A stretch of DNA of 64,000 nucleotides from Trogon surrucura (taxonomy: Eukaryota > Chordata > Aves > Trogoniformes > Trogonidae). The stretch lies in the NCBI GenBank assembly GCA_020746105.1, contig CM036622.1:10357487-10421486 (forward strand), read 5' to 3'. Below the pieces are notes generated by a model, which saw only the letters and a list, made by a program, of their open reading frames with translations, did not search any database and was not told where the DNA came from. This document shows, in pieces, positions 46,970 through 59,715 of the stretch; positions within the stretch are counted from its first letter, which is position 1; the number at the start of each line of letters is the position of its first letter. A program made the translations under genes and the position numbers.

Positions 46970-47200
46970 TTTGTTGAGCCAGCATTGGCCTCTCATGTTT
47001 GGCAAATCCTTTCCAAAGCCTGTGAAGTTATTTGTATTATTACACGATATTTACAAACTGAGAAGCACAGAATCTGTGGCTAACAAACCGCTCATGGCAA
47101 TAATTCATTATTCTGCAGTTTATAATGTATCATTAAGCACGAGCTATTGTTTTTTCTCTCAGTGGATGACGGGACATCTAATAGTTGAATGATGATTGCA
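46970..47200. promoter_or_regulatory. Candidate conserved enhancer
   Basis: About 160 bases are packed with developmental motifs: ACAAACTGAG, AATAATTCATTATTCTGC, TTTATAATGTATCATTAAGC and the SOX-type CTATTGTTTT near 47145. Low CpG, balanced composition and absence of simple repeats fit a conserved non-coding element. Confidence 0.25.
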
Positions 47201-49050
47201 GAACAATATGTAAGCGTGCTGATATAAGTGCTGGGTAGTTCAGCATTTCTAGTCCTTCATTTATTTCTCTGTGAATCATCTGAATAGTCACACAAAACAC
47301 AAAGAAAACAAATCTATCTGCAATTAAATCTAAGTCAGCCCTAGCAGATATGTAGCACTTTCTTCTCATCACAGTCTGAATTATCATCTGATCTAGTTTC
47401 TGTGTCGATGATATTCTATTTTCAAATGTCAGACTCAGAAAGTGACAGTAAAATTAGTAGAAAACTAATTTCTACATCAACTCCATTGCAGTTCTCAAGG
47501 AGTAACATATAACCAAAATAATAAAAATATCAGAGATAGATGGCAGGTGTTGAATTGCCTGACCAGGGCAGATTAGGAGGAGAGCAGTGATCTGAGGGTT
47601 TTGCTTTGTGGTTGCATACAACAGTTGCCCAACAGATTGCTATCCTTTTTGTTGAAAAGTGTCAGCTGAAAGGTCACCAGGTTTGGCAAAGTGAGACTGG
47701 TTAGCCAAGACTGACATTTTTGTTGTCTCACCTATATGCTCCAACTACTGTATGCAAAGCCTTTTAGGTGAAGCATCATGAAGCCTATTGTAGCCTCCCT
47801 GAGACAAATGTAAGTCGTTCAGGTAATAACCTTTCTGTCTTAAATGCCTTGTGAAAAATCTGAGCAGCCTTATTCAAAAGCATGCAGAGGTCAGTGCTGC
47901 CTATCTTTTTATGTCTGTCAGCAAAAAATTTATTCTGAAGAAGTAGAATAGGGATTTGGGTTAACGTGGAGTAACAAATTTTCAAGTCTACTGAAAAGAG
48001 AGTGGCAACACACGAAGTCTCAAAGTTTAGAGAGTAATTTCCAATGCTGTATTTCGGAAATAGAAGCCTTTAGGATATCAGTTTTGCTAAAAGGAAACAA
48101 GCATCTGTTCCTGTTGTGCTCATTTTGTTCAGCACTTCTTTCTGAAAAAGCCAACAGTAGAGCCAGGCAATTATTTCACATCTGAAGTGCAGACAGTGGG
48201 AAGCATGTCTCGCTGGGATGCATCATTGCCACAGACATGTCCTCACACACCCATTCCTACAGTGAGAACAGTCTCATAGTCAAATGTCTTCTTCACCTTA
48301 TCTCAGAATACAAAGGGGTAGGTCAACGAAAGCTAGCACCAAGGACTGGGATTCCCCCCACTAACAGATGGACTTGCTCAGCACTTTTAGGGATGCCTCC
48401 TTCAAAATCTCCTGAAGTGCTGGTTTTCAGCTCTCACGTGTGCACCAAGACATTTCCTACCAGTACAGCAGGGAAGAGAGATAAAAGATACAGGGCTTTG
48501 ATCACAAAATATTCCCACAGATATAGCAAGACCCAAGAACCCAGCATATTTTCATCCTGATAAGTCTTTAATATTCCCCTCTGATGACTTTCCCCTCCTC
48601 TTCAAACACTGAGGACATTACTGACAGGGTTCAGCAGCCTTTAATCTGGCAGGAAGCCCAGTGAACTTCTTCTGACAACAAGTCTTCACCATCAAATGTG
48701 GTGGTGGCTGAGGGCCATGAGTCACTTCTGCTGACCCCAGGACTGCTCCTGTGACACCCTTGGTCCCACTCCTGCCCCTGCTCCCTCAGGGCTCTGCCAG
48801 CACCCCAGGGGTGCCTCAGATCGTTGCTCTCCATAAAGTTCTTCTCCTCTCTAACAGAAAACAGAACTCTTCTGCTTCATGATACCACTTGTTACTTTGC
48901 ATTACTGATTTGCTTTAGGAGGTCATTACTACCTCTTATTTTTATAACCATGCTCGTTAGCAAAGCGAGATGCAAAGCCTGGTCATTTACATGATAAAAC
49001 TGTAGTGGTTTAGGAATTGCTTCAGAATAAACTCCTATGGCAAATGCATT
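47201..49050. other. No recognised gene
   Basis: Unique sequence. A G+C rise at 48700-48830 reads as short open frames only. Confidence 0.3.
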
Positions 49051-49076
49051 TAGATAAGATTAACTAATCTTGTCTA
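49051..49076. promoter_or_regulatory. GATA-type inverted repeat
   Basis: Twelve-base arms TAGATAAGATTA and TAATCTTGTCTA pair with one mismatch around a two-base centre (AC). The left arm holds a consensus GATA site (AGATAAG). The right arm carries the mirror copy weakened by the mismatch, and TAAT cores flank the centre. It could bind a GATA pair or a GATA-homeodomain complex. Confidence 0.45.
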
Positions 49077-49570
49077 ACATTTTCTAGACAGCATTTCCAT
49101 AAGAGCACCAGTATCAGAAACTGAGGATGCTGAGATCTGAAGAATGACCAAGATAAGGATGACTTAGAAATTACGTTTTCCACAGATGAAAGAAATTAAT
49201 CAAATCGGATTTATCTCCAAAACCAAGCTCCTATTAGATACATATAAAAGCAAGGCCTTCCCTATGAAGACAGTAACTGTCCTTGATAGTCATGGAGTTC
49301 ACCTGAACTGATTTTTTTTGGGAAAAAAATTACTTTACAGAATATGCATATGCTTTAAATAAAATTATCCAGATTAGCTCCAGGCACCTGTGATCTCTAG
49401 TGGGAGCTCTGTGAAAACCAACAACCTAGCTGGGGGAAACCCTCTCCCAAAATCATTTTCCTCTGCCATAGCATTGCCTCTTTATGGTTATATATTTTAC
49501 CCGAGCCTGGTTCCCAACCCTGTCACATCCCCAATGTTACTGGCGCCATGGGTTGGGGAAAGGCACTCAC

Positions 49571-49622
49571 CAAGCTGGGCCACACCAGCGCGTGATGTGA
49601 TTATGACTGCTCATCTCTCCCT
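49571..49622 (-). other. Weak candidate minus-strand exon
   Basis: On the minus strand the acceptor TGCCCCTCATCTCATCAG and the donor CTTG followed by GTGAGTGCC bound 52 bases, open in one frame. Pairs of this quality occur by chance at a low rate in 64 kb, so support is slight. Confidence 0.15.
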
Positions 49623-49689
49623 CTGATGAGATGAGGGGCAGTGACATCCTACTAAAGCCACTGAAAACTGAATTTCTACAGCACATCTC

Positions 49690-49712
49690 AAAAAAAAAAA
49701 AAAAAAAAAAAA
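49690..49712 (+). repeat. Run of 23 A
   Basis: An uninterrupted A homopolymer. Upstream sequence is not a recognised retrocopy, so there is no case for a retroposed poly(A) tail. Confidence 0.95.
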
Positions 49713-52089
49713 GCAGCAGGGGGTTGAAAGCCTGGTGGGCAAGGAGCACCAGGGAGTTTTCCTCCAAACAAAGACAGTGGCATGACTTCGAGGCAGGGTC
49801 TCCACTGCTATTTTTCGTGTGGAAGCTGTGGAAAGAAATTGGTCTCATCCCTCTGCGGGAGAAGGTCTCTGGCAGGGAAAAGAAACCAGTGACACCCCCA
49901 AATAAACTAATGGCAGCTGCAGTGATAACTCTTAGAGCTGAACTTAGCTGTACGTATAAACTTGCTGCAGCTGAGAATCTAACCCCCTGCATACAGAAGG
50001 GGCAAGTTCAGTCTTAAAACATCTACAAAGTTTCCCAGTCATGATTAAAAGTTTTAAGTGCCACATGTGAGGCATAAACAAATCGAATTATATGTCACAT
50101 CTCCTGAAATTTACCCATCATTCCCAGTTAACTCACCATCAGCTGAAGTCTCAGGATATTCTGAGCATATTTTCTCTACACTTTATAGAGTTTAAGTTTA
50201 GTGTTTTGGGGGTGGTTTTTTACATCATTTAAGATAGAATCGCTTCTCATGTTTTCATGCAAGATTTTTTCAGACAGTTCATAGATTAAGATATGTGGAG
50301 GTTTTTTTTTAAATGTGGTCCGAGTTCTCCAGTGAATGCCAAGGAGTTTGGCCTAATGGGCACATTCCCAGCACATATGAGGAAAGAGTTAACAGAGCCA
50401 CTTACCAGCCTGGAACATAGGAAATGATGGATCAGTGTCCTGGATCAGCATGCATGATAACAATCACATAAACAATGTATGAGTGGAATGATGGATTATA
50501 CCATTAACAGTATGTGAAACGTTTCTTAATTTATTTTCTTCCCCCAAAACTGATGGTTACCAGTAAAATAGACATAAGGTAAAGCATTGCATTAATTCTT
50601 CTTAAACAGAATATTAAAATCTTAAATGCAACGTGTTGTAGGTAGTACAGACACCAATAAGTGTCTTGAGCCAAGAAACTGTGAGGAAAAGAAAATCGTA
50701 TAGTTAATGTTTCTTCTCGCAAATTCTTCCATTTTGTTAAATATCACTATTTATTAATCATATCTAGGCAATTCTAGTTTAATGATACATCCAAAGTAGA
50801 TTATTTAAAATTTAATTTGGAATTCACTCAAACTCAGTTCTCTTGTACCACAGAAAAATCTTCAGCCTTTGAGGGGCTGATCTTTAGATTAAATGCTTTT
50901 TTCTCTGGAGGAGACCCAATAGCCTACGTCGGTGAGAATGCAGTTAAAGTACTGGCACTGTGAAAAGATTTCTCAGACTTTTTTTTCCCCATATTTCTAG
51001 AGTTTCCTTGGAAAATATGCTGTCTGACCTCCTGAGGGAGCAAAGCATCTTCTCCACAAATTAGATTGGAGAGCTTGGAAGGAAAGCAGCCATTTGCTTC
51101 GGCATTGTGCTCTGTGGGTTGCTAATTTGAGTTTCTGTAAAATGGAACCAGCTTCAAGTGCCTCAGATGATTCCTATCAAGTGTTGACATTTCCAGATAA
51201 GGAGAACATTAGCTCCTACGTTGTCCTTCTCTGCAGCTTTGGCAGGCTGGTTCTTAGCCCTCTGCTTTGCAATATCGCTGCATATTTACCCTAGCTTTTG
51301 TTTTTAATGCCAAGTGTCTAGAATTACTGGAAGGATTTCTACACTGTAGGGGAGAACATGGGTTTTTATGAGACAGAAGCATCCCCGTAGAAGAAATGAA
51401 AAAATCTAATTTTTATAGGTCTTGAGATGAGGAATAAGGAGTGTTATGAGGGTAATTTAATGGGGCAAAGGCCCCTCAGGTATTTGAAAGCCTCAAGAGG
51501 CTATTGAATGAAGGAAATTAATTCAAGAATGTCTTGTCAGTCATGTTATTGATATCAGGAGTGGGTTTTGCTAAGGGCTGTGTGGGAGGGAGAAGTCTAG
51601 TCTTGTTCACAGCTATGTGAAGTGGGCATGGTTGAGTGGTTGGCATCCAGTACCCATATTTGCTATTGGATCTTGACGAATATCATGGCCTTCAAAGCTA
51701 CTTCAGTATCAAAGGTCTGGTCCTTGTCCCACTGATGCTCCTGCCCAGCTGGACCAGGGCGTTGTTCCTGCCTGGTCTATATGCCCCAGTTCCCTGGCCT
51801 GTGGGATGAGTGGGGATGCAGAGAACCAGTTCTAAACCCGTTAACTTCATGTTTTTCATTAAGGACATCAATCAGCTTCTGCAAGAGCTGGTAGAGGGAG
51901 TCAGCATAAGGGCTGACAAAGCCCACTGTGGCCTCACATCACTCTTCCCCAAGAGGCTCTACCATGGATGTTCAGAGAGAGAAAAGCACCCAGAGTCCTA
52001 CAGCACTTCATCATCAGTAATAAAGTCATGCCTGCAATTAAGCTCCCTTGCTGTCCCAAAGCACCCTACCAAGTCCCTTCTCACAAATA
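49713..52089. other. No recognised gene
   Basis: Unique sequence. A strong minus-strand donor-like site (GGCTG followed by GTAAGTGG) occurs near 50405 with no convincing acceptor. Confidence 0.3.
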
Positions 52090-52220
52090 ATGCGAGAAGA
52101 AATTACATTTTATCATTTGTGTAATGAGCTTAATAGCATCTAACGTTCACTTAATACTGTTATTGGTAGCTGACCACAAAATAAAGCCAGGCTGATAGGG
52201 ATTAGTGGCTTTAATGCCAA
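52090..52220. promoter_or_regulatory. Candidate regulatory block
   Basis: Closely spaced homeodomain-like pieces (GAAATTACATTTTATCATTTG, TAATGAGCTTAATAG, GGGATTAGTGGC) lie in balanced sequence. This is a motif-based inference only. Confidence 0.2.
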
Positions 52221-52462
52221 GGATAACTGGGTTGGAAGATGGTCACTTTAGTTTTCACTGAATTCATTATTATTGCTATTATTTATACTGCTGGTGCTTT
52301 TTCTATAGCAGCATTAGGAAGCCTTCGTTACTGACCACTATAAAAGCACATGTCCAAAAAGTGACCATTGCCACAGGCAGTTTGTGACCTGTGGGGGAAT
52401 CTGGGGTACCTGGCCCACTGGTACCGCTACTGCAGTACTACAGCACTGCTTGTAAGTCTTCT

Positions 52463-52499
52463 AATTATTATTATTTTTATTATCATCATCATCATCATT
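52463..52499 (+). repeat. TTA/TCA trinucleotide microsatellite
   Basis: ATTATTATTTTTATTATCATCATCATCATCATT: TTA units change to ATC units, another two-phase simple repeat. Confidence 0.9.
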
Positions 52500-54999
52500 T
52501 GCAATCAGGGACTGGATTTTACTCTGTTCAATGGATATCCAGCAATGAAAGAACTGAAAAATGAATGACACAAGAATTTACAGAGTGGATTAACAGAATT
52601 AACAATAACAACCATCCAGTCCCAGGAATTGTCTTTTGAGCTTTGAGCTTCAGCTGACCACTATTTTTCAGAGTTTATTTCATTCATCAGCGTTTGTTAC
52701 TTTTTTAAGGCAAAAAAATAAACAAATCCTCCCCAAAGTAGGACCGTGTTATTACATATATATGAAGTTGTTCAGGATGAGCACATTTATCTTATTTTCT
52801 TGTTCAGTTTTGAAAATATATCTGACACTGTTTGCTGTTGTTCCTCCTCCGCTCCCCTTAGGATGACAACCAGCTCCAAATGGGAAGCTGCATATCAGCA
52901 GCATCAGGGCAGAATTAATTTTCAAAGGTGCAATGTCTGGACACGCAAGCAAGGGCCTTGATGCAGGAACATTGTTCACTCATAAAGTGGTTTTGGTTTT
53001 TTTTTCTTGTTTATGCTGCCTCAGAAACAAAAGCTATTCAAAAGGTGATTTGCTTCTGCACTGGGATCATTACGCACATAAACGCTGGTTTTCCAGGGTC
53101 AGCCTTAAGATGTCACACAAACCCAACCATCAACCTGCCACAGTGTCACTTATTGCAGAGTATTGCTGCACAGCCTCCACTAACAAACAGAAGCAGACAG
53201 AGTCCTCCCAGCACCAAGGAAGGAAATTTTTCTCTACGTCCACTGCCCTTCACTTTTCCTGCTCTTCATTATAAATAATCTCGTGCAATGAGCTCACGTG
53301 GATAATGCTTATATGACAGATACCTAAAGCTGAGGAGCTCTGTATTTAAAGGTGAAGAATCATTTATTTTGGAATAGAAAGCGTGGGGCTTTTTTTCCTT
53401 TTTTTTTTTTTTTGGTTTAGCAGCTTTCAAATGTGAATGAAGCCTTTTATGAAAGTATTGAAATCATGGGGTTGTGGTTTTATTTTTAAATCTAGAAACT
53501 CAGGTGCAGATTTCTATCCAGCTTAGGTTTTAAGAGAATATTAAATGCTTGAACAAAAAAAAAAAAAAGGGGGGAGGGCAAGGAGCCCTGTAACTATGAA
53601 TGTGAATATGTGTCGTGTCAGCAAAATCATTGTAGATCACACTGTTTTCAAACAACCTCATCTTTGCTGGTCTTTTTTTGGGTTTTTTTTGGTCTTTTAT
53701 GCAACTCCACCACTAAGAAACTTCGGTGATTGCACAGTTCAAATCCACACAGGGAATCTGAGATTTTATTGTTCTTCTTTTGTGGGGCTGTGGTTGATAA
53801 CGACTGAAGTAATGCTGTGTAATCCATTCGTAGTCTAGTATCTCCTTGAAGAAGACAGACAAGTTTGAGTCTTTTTACAAAACGCATCAATACATCTCTT
53901 CTTGGAAGAGCTGTACTGATTTAAACGCAAAAATAAGGAATAAAATAAATGTAGGGAAAGATGGTTTTGAGTAACTGAAGACTTGTGATACACTGCAGAC
54001 ACCTTTCAGTTCTGCATGTGCTGAAGTGAAAAGAGAAACTAGATTTTGGTTTTGTTTTGAGAAGCAATGCTAAGAACATTATCAGGTGTATCAGTGATAA
54101 ATAGCCCTGGCATATCAAGGGATTTATTAATCAGGGACAGAATGACATAGAAACCCATAAACTGAGAGGATTATCGGTGCAGGTCTTGCCCATGGCCATG
54201 CTCAGGATTGTCCTGTTACTACAACTGTTTAGCAGGGACCCCTTCTCACCCGCTTTTTAAATTCACCGCTACCAAACCATTTTAGGCCAAAACCAGTCAT
54301 TTTGCATTTGGCTGCTACCTGTTACCATTTCTGTCTTTTCCAGATGGTGTCTTAACCCCCATGGTGCCTACTCTATTCTTCAGTGTTCACATTAAAATGA
54401 ATCACATGTAAAACTTCTGCATTGTTGAATGGGGACCATGGCTGTTGAAAAGTAAAAATGCTAAAAACTTTAAACAGGCTACAATGTAAGAGCTGCATCT
54501 TTGCTTGCTGTGTTTAAGAAGATGTGTATCACTAGTTTTGCAGTTCCTCATGCAAATTAAAATGCCTTTAAAGGTGTCTTTTTCCTAGGCATAGATATTG
54601 CCCAGTCACCAGCTCCAAAACCCAGTAGCCAGCTTCCGTAGGCACAGGGGTGCTTCAGCAAAGCAAGAGGAGCAGTGCCTTTAAAAGAGAGGTCCACTCC
54701 AGGAGTAGGTGTGCCACTCCAGTAAAGAGCAGGAATAAAAATATCAAACAAGTTCTATCAGGAGAAAGCTGGATCATGTTAATTACGAGCCTACACAAAC
54801 ATTTAAGATTATGCATGACTGTCAATACACAATGGACCATCGATGTCGTCAGTGGAAGGCTTGGACACGGCTCAAGCATAGAAACTCACTTGTGTTTTCC
54901 GCTTGTGCAATAAGTTATTTGTTCATTTTCAATCAATATAAACTGTCTCCAGCACTCCTTAGGTTTGTCAGTCCCTAAGTGACTTTCCTCACTCTTGGA
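52500..54999. other. No recognised gene
   Basis: A+T-rich unique sequence with T-runs near 53401-53416 and A/G-runs near 53556-53576. No repeat family or exon was recognised. Confidence 0.3.
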
Positions 55000-56272
55000 G
55001 CATTCCTCTGTAACACTATGGGGTTCATCATTGTAAAGGCTTTGAAAGAAACCCCAAGTCCAAAGACACCTCCATTTGAAGTGCAGTGGGCAAGCAAAGG
55101 GCTACCAACGCATCTTGCCACTGGCAGCCTTATTTGTCTCCTGAAAGCCCTGCTCCAGAGCTACAGGCCAGCTCACCATCTACACCATGGCCCCCCTCCC
55201 CAGGGGGGACAGGCTTCTTTTTGTCTGAGAGCCAACAGGTAGGCATGTAATTTACGTCTAGATTTTGCTTGAGAACACACATGTTAAATGGTCTAGAGAG
55301 CATATTTGCAACACTCAATCTCTGTTTATATTCAACCTGCATACCATGTATTTGTCAATTTAAGTAGTATTTTCCAGTTCATTTGAGTGAGCACAAGGAA
55401 TGAGTTACACCAAGCTTCAGATAACATTGGTTCATGAATAGGCATGAAACTTTTCACACCTACAGATTAAAGCTGCTTTTCTGTCTGAATATACCAGCAC
55501 TTTGCTCCTGTTACCCCCTAAACCACCAGGCTCCAATTTTGACAGTTTTGTCACAAAGAGCTGCCCAGTACCTCCGGATGGGATACATTTTGTGCCTTCT
55601 GTCATCACGTGTCATAACTGTGTCTTGGTTAACAAATGCCTTCAGCTCCCCATGCTCTTTATTGAGATCTGGATCCCACAAACACTTGGCATCTTCACAG
55701 CCTTAGTTGGCAATTGACTGTTCAAACAGCTGCCCCAGACACAAACTTCCTCACATACTCCTCTGTTCTCAGAAGCTTTGCACCACCTCCCTGCATGCCA
55801 GATCCCCAACCATCCCACCTCCTCCCTGTCTCCATGTCATCCTGGCTTCTCACACACTTGTTTAGGTTCAACAAAACCCTAACACCCTTTATATCTAGCA
55901 GTTATTTCCAAAGCTGCTCAGAGCCTCTATTCATCTCCTGTTGTCCCCCAGTTCTATCATTTAGAATATTTATGTAACAGCAGTAGAGCCCCTTCCCTGA
56001 GAAAAGGTACTGGATTGGGCCCAAGGGACACACAAACACTCGCTCTAAAGCCAGTGATGTTGGATGTATCAGCCTAAATGCATCTCCCAAACTCTGGTAC
56101 TTCAAGCAGTGGAAAAGATTTAGCTGCGTGCCATTCTCCACAGCACATACTTTGTGTTTGTTCTTATGTAACTTTTAGTCCACAGCAAACAAGACCCCAA
56201 AAACCAGACGGCAAATCTACTCTTTTGGGTTTCCACACTTCTGCAGTGGGTCACAGTACTAAACTGACTTAC

Positions 56273-56293
56273 CTTCCAACTATTTTACTTTGC
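56273..56293 (-). other. Candidate 21-base microexon
   Basis: On the minus strand an acceptor (CTTTTCATTACTTATGTTTCTTAG) and a near-perfect donor (GGAAG followed by GTAAGTCAG) enclose only 21 bases, a multiple of three. Only the second frame is open. Microexons of this size exist in vertebrate neuronal genes. The acceptor could also be a decoy for a longer exon. Confidence 0.17.
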
Positions 56294-56839
56294 CTAAGAA
56301 ACATAAGTAATGAAAAGTTTCCCTCTGTGAAAACATCCCTTAATTCTTCCTTTTTTTTTTTTTTCTTTTTTTGTCCCTTTCCTTGAGGGAATACACTGCC
56401 CTGGACTAATGGATCTTTGGCTGCAAGTCCTCATTGCTCACAAGGAATTCCCCAAGCTGGCAGCACTGCCATGCTCTGCTCAGTGTTACACATGGGTATC
56501 CTTTCTCTCCGGCATGCATCCACTCCATTGTGACATGTGGTGTAATCAAGTCTTAACAAAAATGCACACATATTACTGTCTGCAGCAAATTAGTTTTTGA
56601 CTACGCAAAAACCTACATTCAAAAGACTCCTTCTGTATACCCTGAACTTGAAAAAACTTCAGAGACATCAAAATCTAAGTCCATACTTTTTTACATACGT
56701 ATATATGCGTTTACATGCATATATTTAGATAATCATATATCATTTACCTTTTTTTCCCTCCCCAGAAAGTTTCTGAAGCAGAATTAATAGCATAAATTTG
56801 CCAAAATATGACCCAACAGAACTTCTCTCACAAATGCTT

Positions 56840-56845
56840 TTTATT
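56840..56845 (-). terminator. Possible poly(A) signal
   Basis: TTTATT on the + strand is AATAAA on the minus strand, within the C>G-skewed region. The context alone does not prove use. Confidence 0.15.
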
Positions 56846-59336
56846 CTTAGTGCAGGGAAGTATTTTCAGTGTGGAAACTATAAAGTCCATTTGTAGTCCA
56901 AAGTATTTGATCAGGTTTCTTTTCACATTCAATAACTTTGAATGTGACCAAGTGGCAACATTTTGTTGAAAGGTTTACATAGCTGGCAATACCTGTACTG
57001 CTTATTGTCCTACAAACTGAAACAGTGACTGTCACCAGTACGTTTGCCCTTCACACATCACAAGTGAGTTTAGTGTGGTTATACAAAGCTTAGCATTTTA
57101 ACATGATCCTAAAAATAAGCTGCTGATTTAGCGTGAGAACAAGATCAACATGGGCCTGCAATACAAACTTTTCATGCTCTAAGGAGCCTCCACGCTGCTG
57201 ACTGCGTGCAGCAAGTGGTCCATTCAATGCTGAGGAGGCTGTTTCAGTGACAAATACTACGAGCCGAGGCTCTGAGCTACATGTTCATGCGCTTACTTCA
57301 ATTACAAGCAATTGCTAAGGTTTGCCTTTATATCTTCCCATTTGTTTGCTTGATCCCAGTTGTAACTAAATTTAACACCAAACTTTAAACAATATGCTTC
57401 AGACAAGTGAACCATATTGAACGACAATGTAATCCAGAACTGGATGCTTAACGTTAAGCCAAGAACACACAATTTGAATACTGAAATCTTTTAAAGACAG
57501 GATTCAATTTTCATTGTATTTTCATTCTTGCCGCTTAATCAAACCCACATGGAAAGCACTGTGCTTAATGAAACTTCAAAATTAGTATTTCAACAGATCA
57601 GCCTGTACATAAACCCACAACTGAGCATAAGTTGAACAGGTCATCTTCAAATACTTTTGAAAAATTATATTATGATAGAAGTACCCTCCTATGGGCTTGA
57701 GCCTTCTCTCTTTTCTCTTTCAGGAGTGGTCCAAAGGAAGGGCAGCTCTCCATCACGACCAAGCTTTGGCTCTATGTGCTATTCTCTGCTTTTCAGTTCT
57801 GTCTGGGTTTTGGCTGACTGAGAACACATCAAGTTGGAAATCAAAATCGTCATCATCCATGTAGTTTCTCATTCACTTACAATGCTGTTATCTGAACCTT
57901 TTACCTTGGAGGACTTGTGAGACTTCCTTCCTTTTTCAGAACTTTATTGATATTGATTGTTTACTGTGCAAGGGTTAAGAACAGCTCTGCTTTCTTGGCA
58001 GTGCTCTGTATCATCTCTTCTTTCTCTCTAAAGATAGTTAATTACATTTTGTTTGCCAACAACAACTGTTTGAGCATTGTGGGTCCTCATTGGCTTAGCT
58101 TAGTCAACCATATTTGAAATAATGGATTTATATGGTACAATAAGACCCGTAAGAATCCAGAATTTGAAGTCCACTTTTATTTTAAAGTGAATGCACAGTG
58201 TAAACTAAAAGGCCATGACCTGTAATTATAGTTAGAAGTACCTCAAGAGGTACAGGCTCTTTTCACACACTGGAATTACACATAAGGCTCCCAACTTAGT
58301 TTGGTCAATCTACAGTCTGGCAGTTTAAGTTTAACATCTCACAAAGTGCTTACCACAACATGACCACACAGACATCAAAGCTCACACCAGAAGCTAAATC
58401 TTGCTCCTCTAGCAATTTGCACGGCCTCTTCCACCCACCACCCTCTGCCTTTTCCTCTCCCCCTTTCTGCTTCTCTCTCCAGCTGTATCTACAAGCCTAC
58501 AGTCCCTCAAGCCATACGTGCAGGAGAGCACTGAATGTTATGCAGTGAAGCAAAAACTGTTCACTGTATTTGTTCTTCAAGACAAGGACTACAAGAGTTT
58601 AACTAGTGTGAAATGCACCTTTTCTCCAAGGCTTGCTCTACACTATATTTTTTTTGCCTTAATAGCTATATGGGGGATACACTGATGCAACTCCCTGAAG
58701 ACTAAACAAGAGTGGCCTTGAGAGGAGTCAGCACAGCCAAGCAGATATTCCGTATAATTATTTGAAGCCTTCATACCTAACTGATACAACTTGGTGAGGA
58801 GAAAACACCAACCACTCCTTTCACCCTCAACTGCGGCAAATCCTCACCCCATCAACACTTCTGCCTTGGCGAGGTTTTCCTTCCCTCCTACAGGGCAGCG
58901 TGATCTGCGATGCCCGTGCCCTGCTGTGACTTTCTCCACCTCAGTACAGCTAATTTCCCCTGGAGAAGGGGCAAGAGGGCAAGGAGCAAGTCTCACCAGC
59001 ACTGGTGCAGTGTGGTTAAGAGCTGCAATCACACCAGGAATATTTTGTTGATCCATTAACATTGCTGCCCTGTGAAAGCCTCACAAAAGAGAAATCTCTG
59101 AGCTTCAGTTGCTTCCTCTTTCAGGCCCAGCTACAACTGAAGAGCAAAACTCGCTACTTTCAAGAGATTACCAGTCACCTCTGCATTAAACGCATTTAAT
59201 CCCGTATTTTACTACTTAAAGGTTAAAGTCAGAACATACTCCTTCTGATGGGATTTGACTTTTTGTTTTGTGCTCAAGTCTGAGCTCAAGCCAATTAACC
59301 AGAGTCCAAGCTGATCATTATATGCTTTACAACACA

Positions 59337-59342
59337 TTTATT
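59337..59342 (-). terminator. Possible poly(A) signal
   Basis: TTTATT reads AATAAA on the minus strand. The surrounding text (ATGCTTTACAACACATTTATTC) resembles the end of a minus-strand 3' UTR. There is no independent evidence of cleavage. Confidence 0.2.
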
Positions 59343-59490
59343 CAGAGTAATATTGATCTTCTGTAACCCTTCTCTCCCTCTGCTATATAAACTGAAGGAT
59401 ATGTGACAATAAGCAGCAATGGAAGAAACTGTGGCATGGGGAGCAGAAGGCAGGAAAGGTAAAATTGTTTTCTGGGTATAAAGTTAGGAA

Positions 59491-59715
59491 AAGAATCACA
59501 GAGAATCACTGAGGTTGGAACGGATCTCCAAAGATCACCTAGTCCGACTACTCTGCTCAAGTAGGGCCATCTAAAGCCTATCCAGATTGTTTTTTAATAT
59601 CTCCAAGGATGGAAACTCCACAACCTCCCTGGGCAACCTGTGCCGTGCTCAGCCACTCTCAAAGTACAGGTTTGCTGATGTTCAGACAAAGCCTCTTGTG
59701 TTTCAGGTCACAAAC
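59491..59715 (-). mobile_element. CR1 LINE, 3' end, minus strand
   Basis: Read on the + strand it begins with the reversed 3' terminus (GAATCACAGAGAATCACTGA, GGTTGGAACGGATCTCC, AAAGATCACCTAGTCC) and continues into 3' coding/UTR sequence (ATATCTCCAAGGATGGA, CTCCACAACCTCCCTGGGCA, ACCTGTGCCGTGCTC). The element is 5'-truncated and noticeably diverged from the CR1 consensus, so it is probably old. It is the only CR1 here in the minus orientation. Confidence 0.95.
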
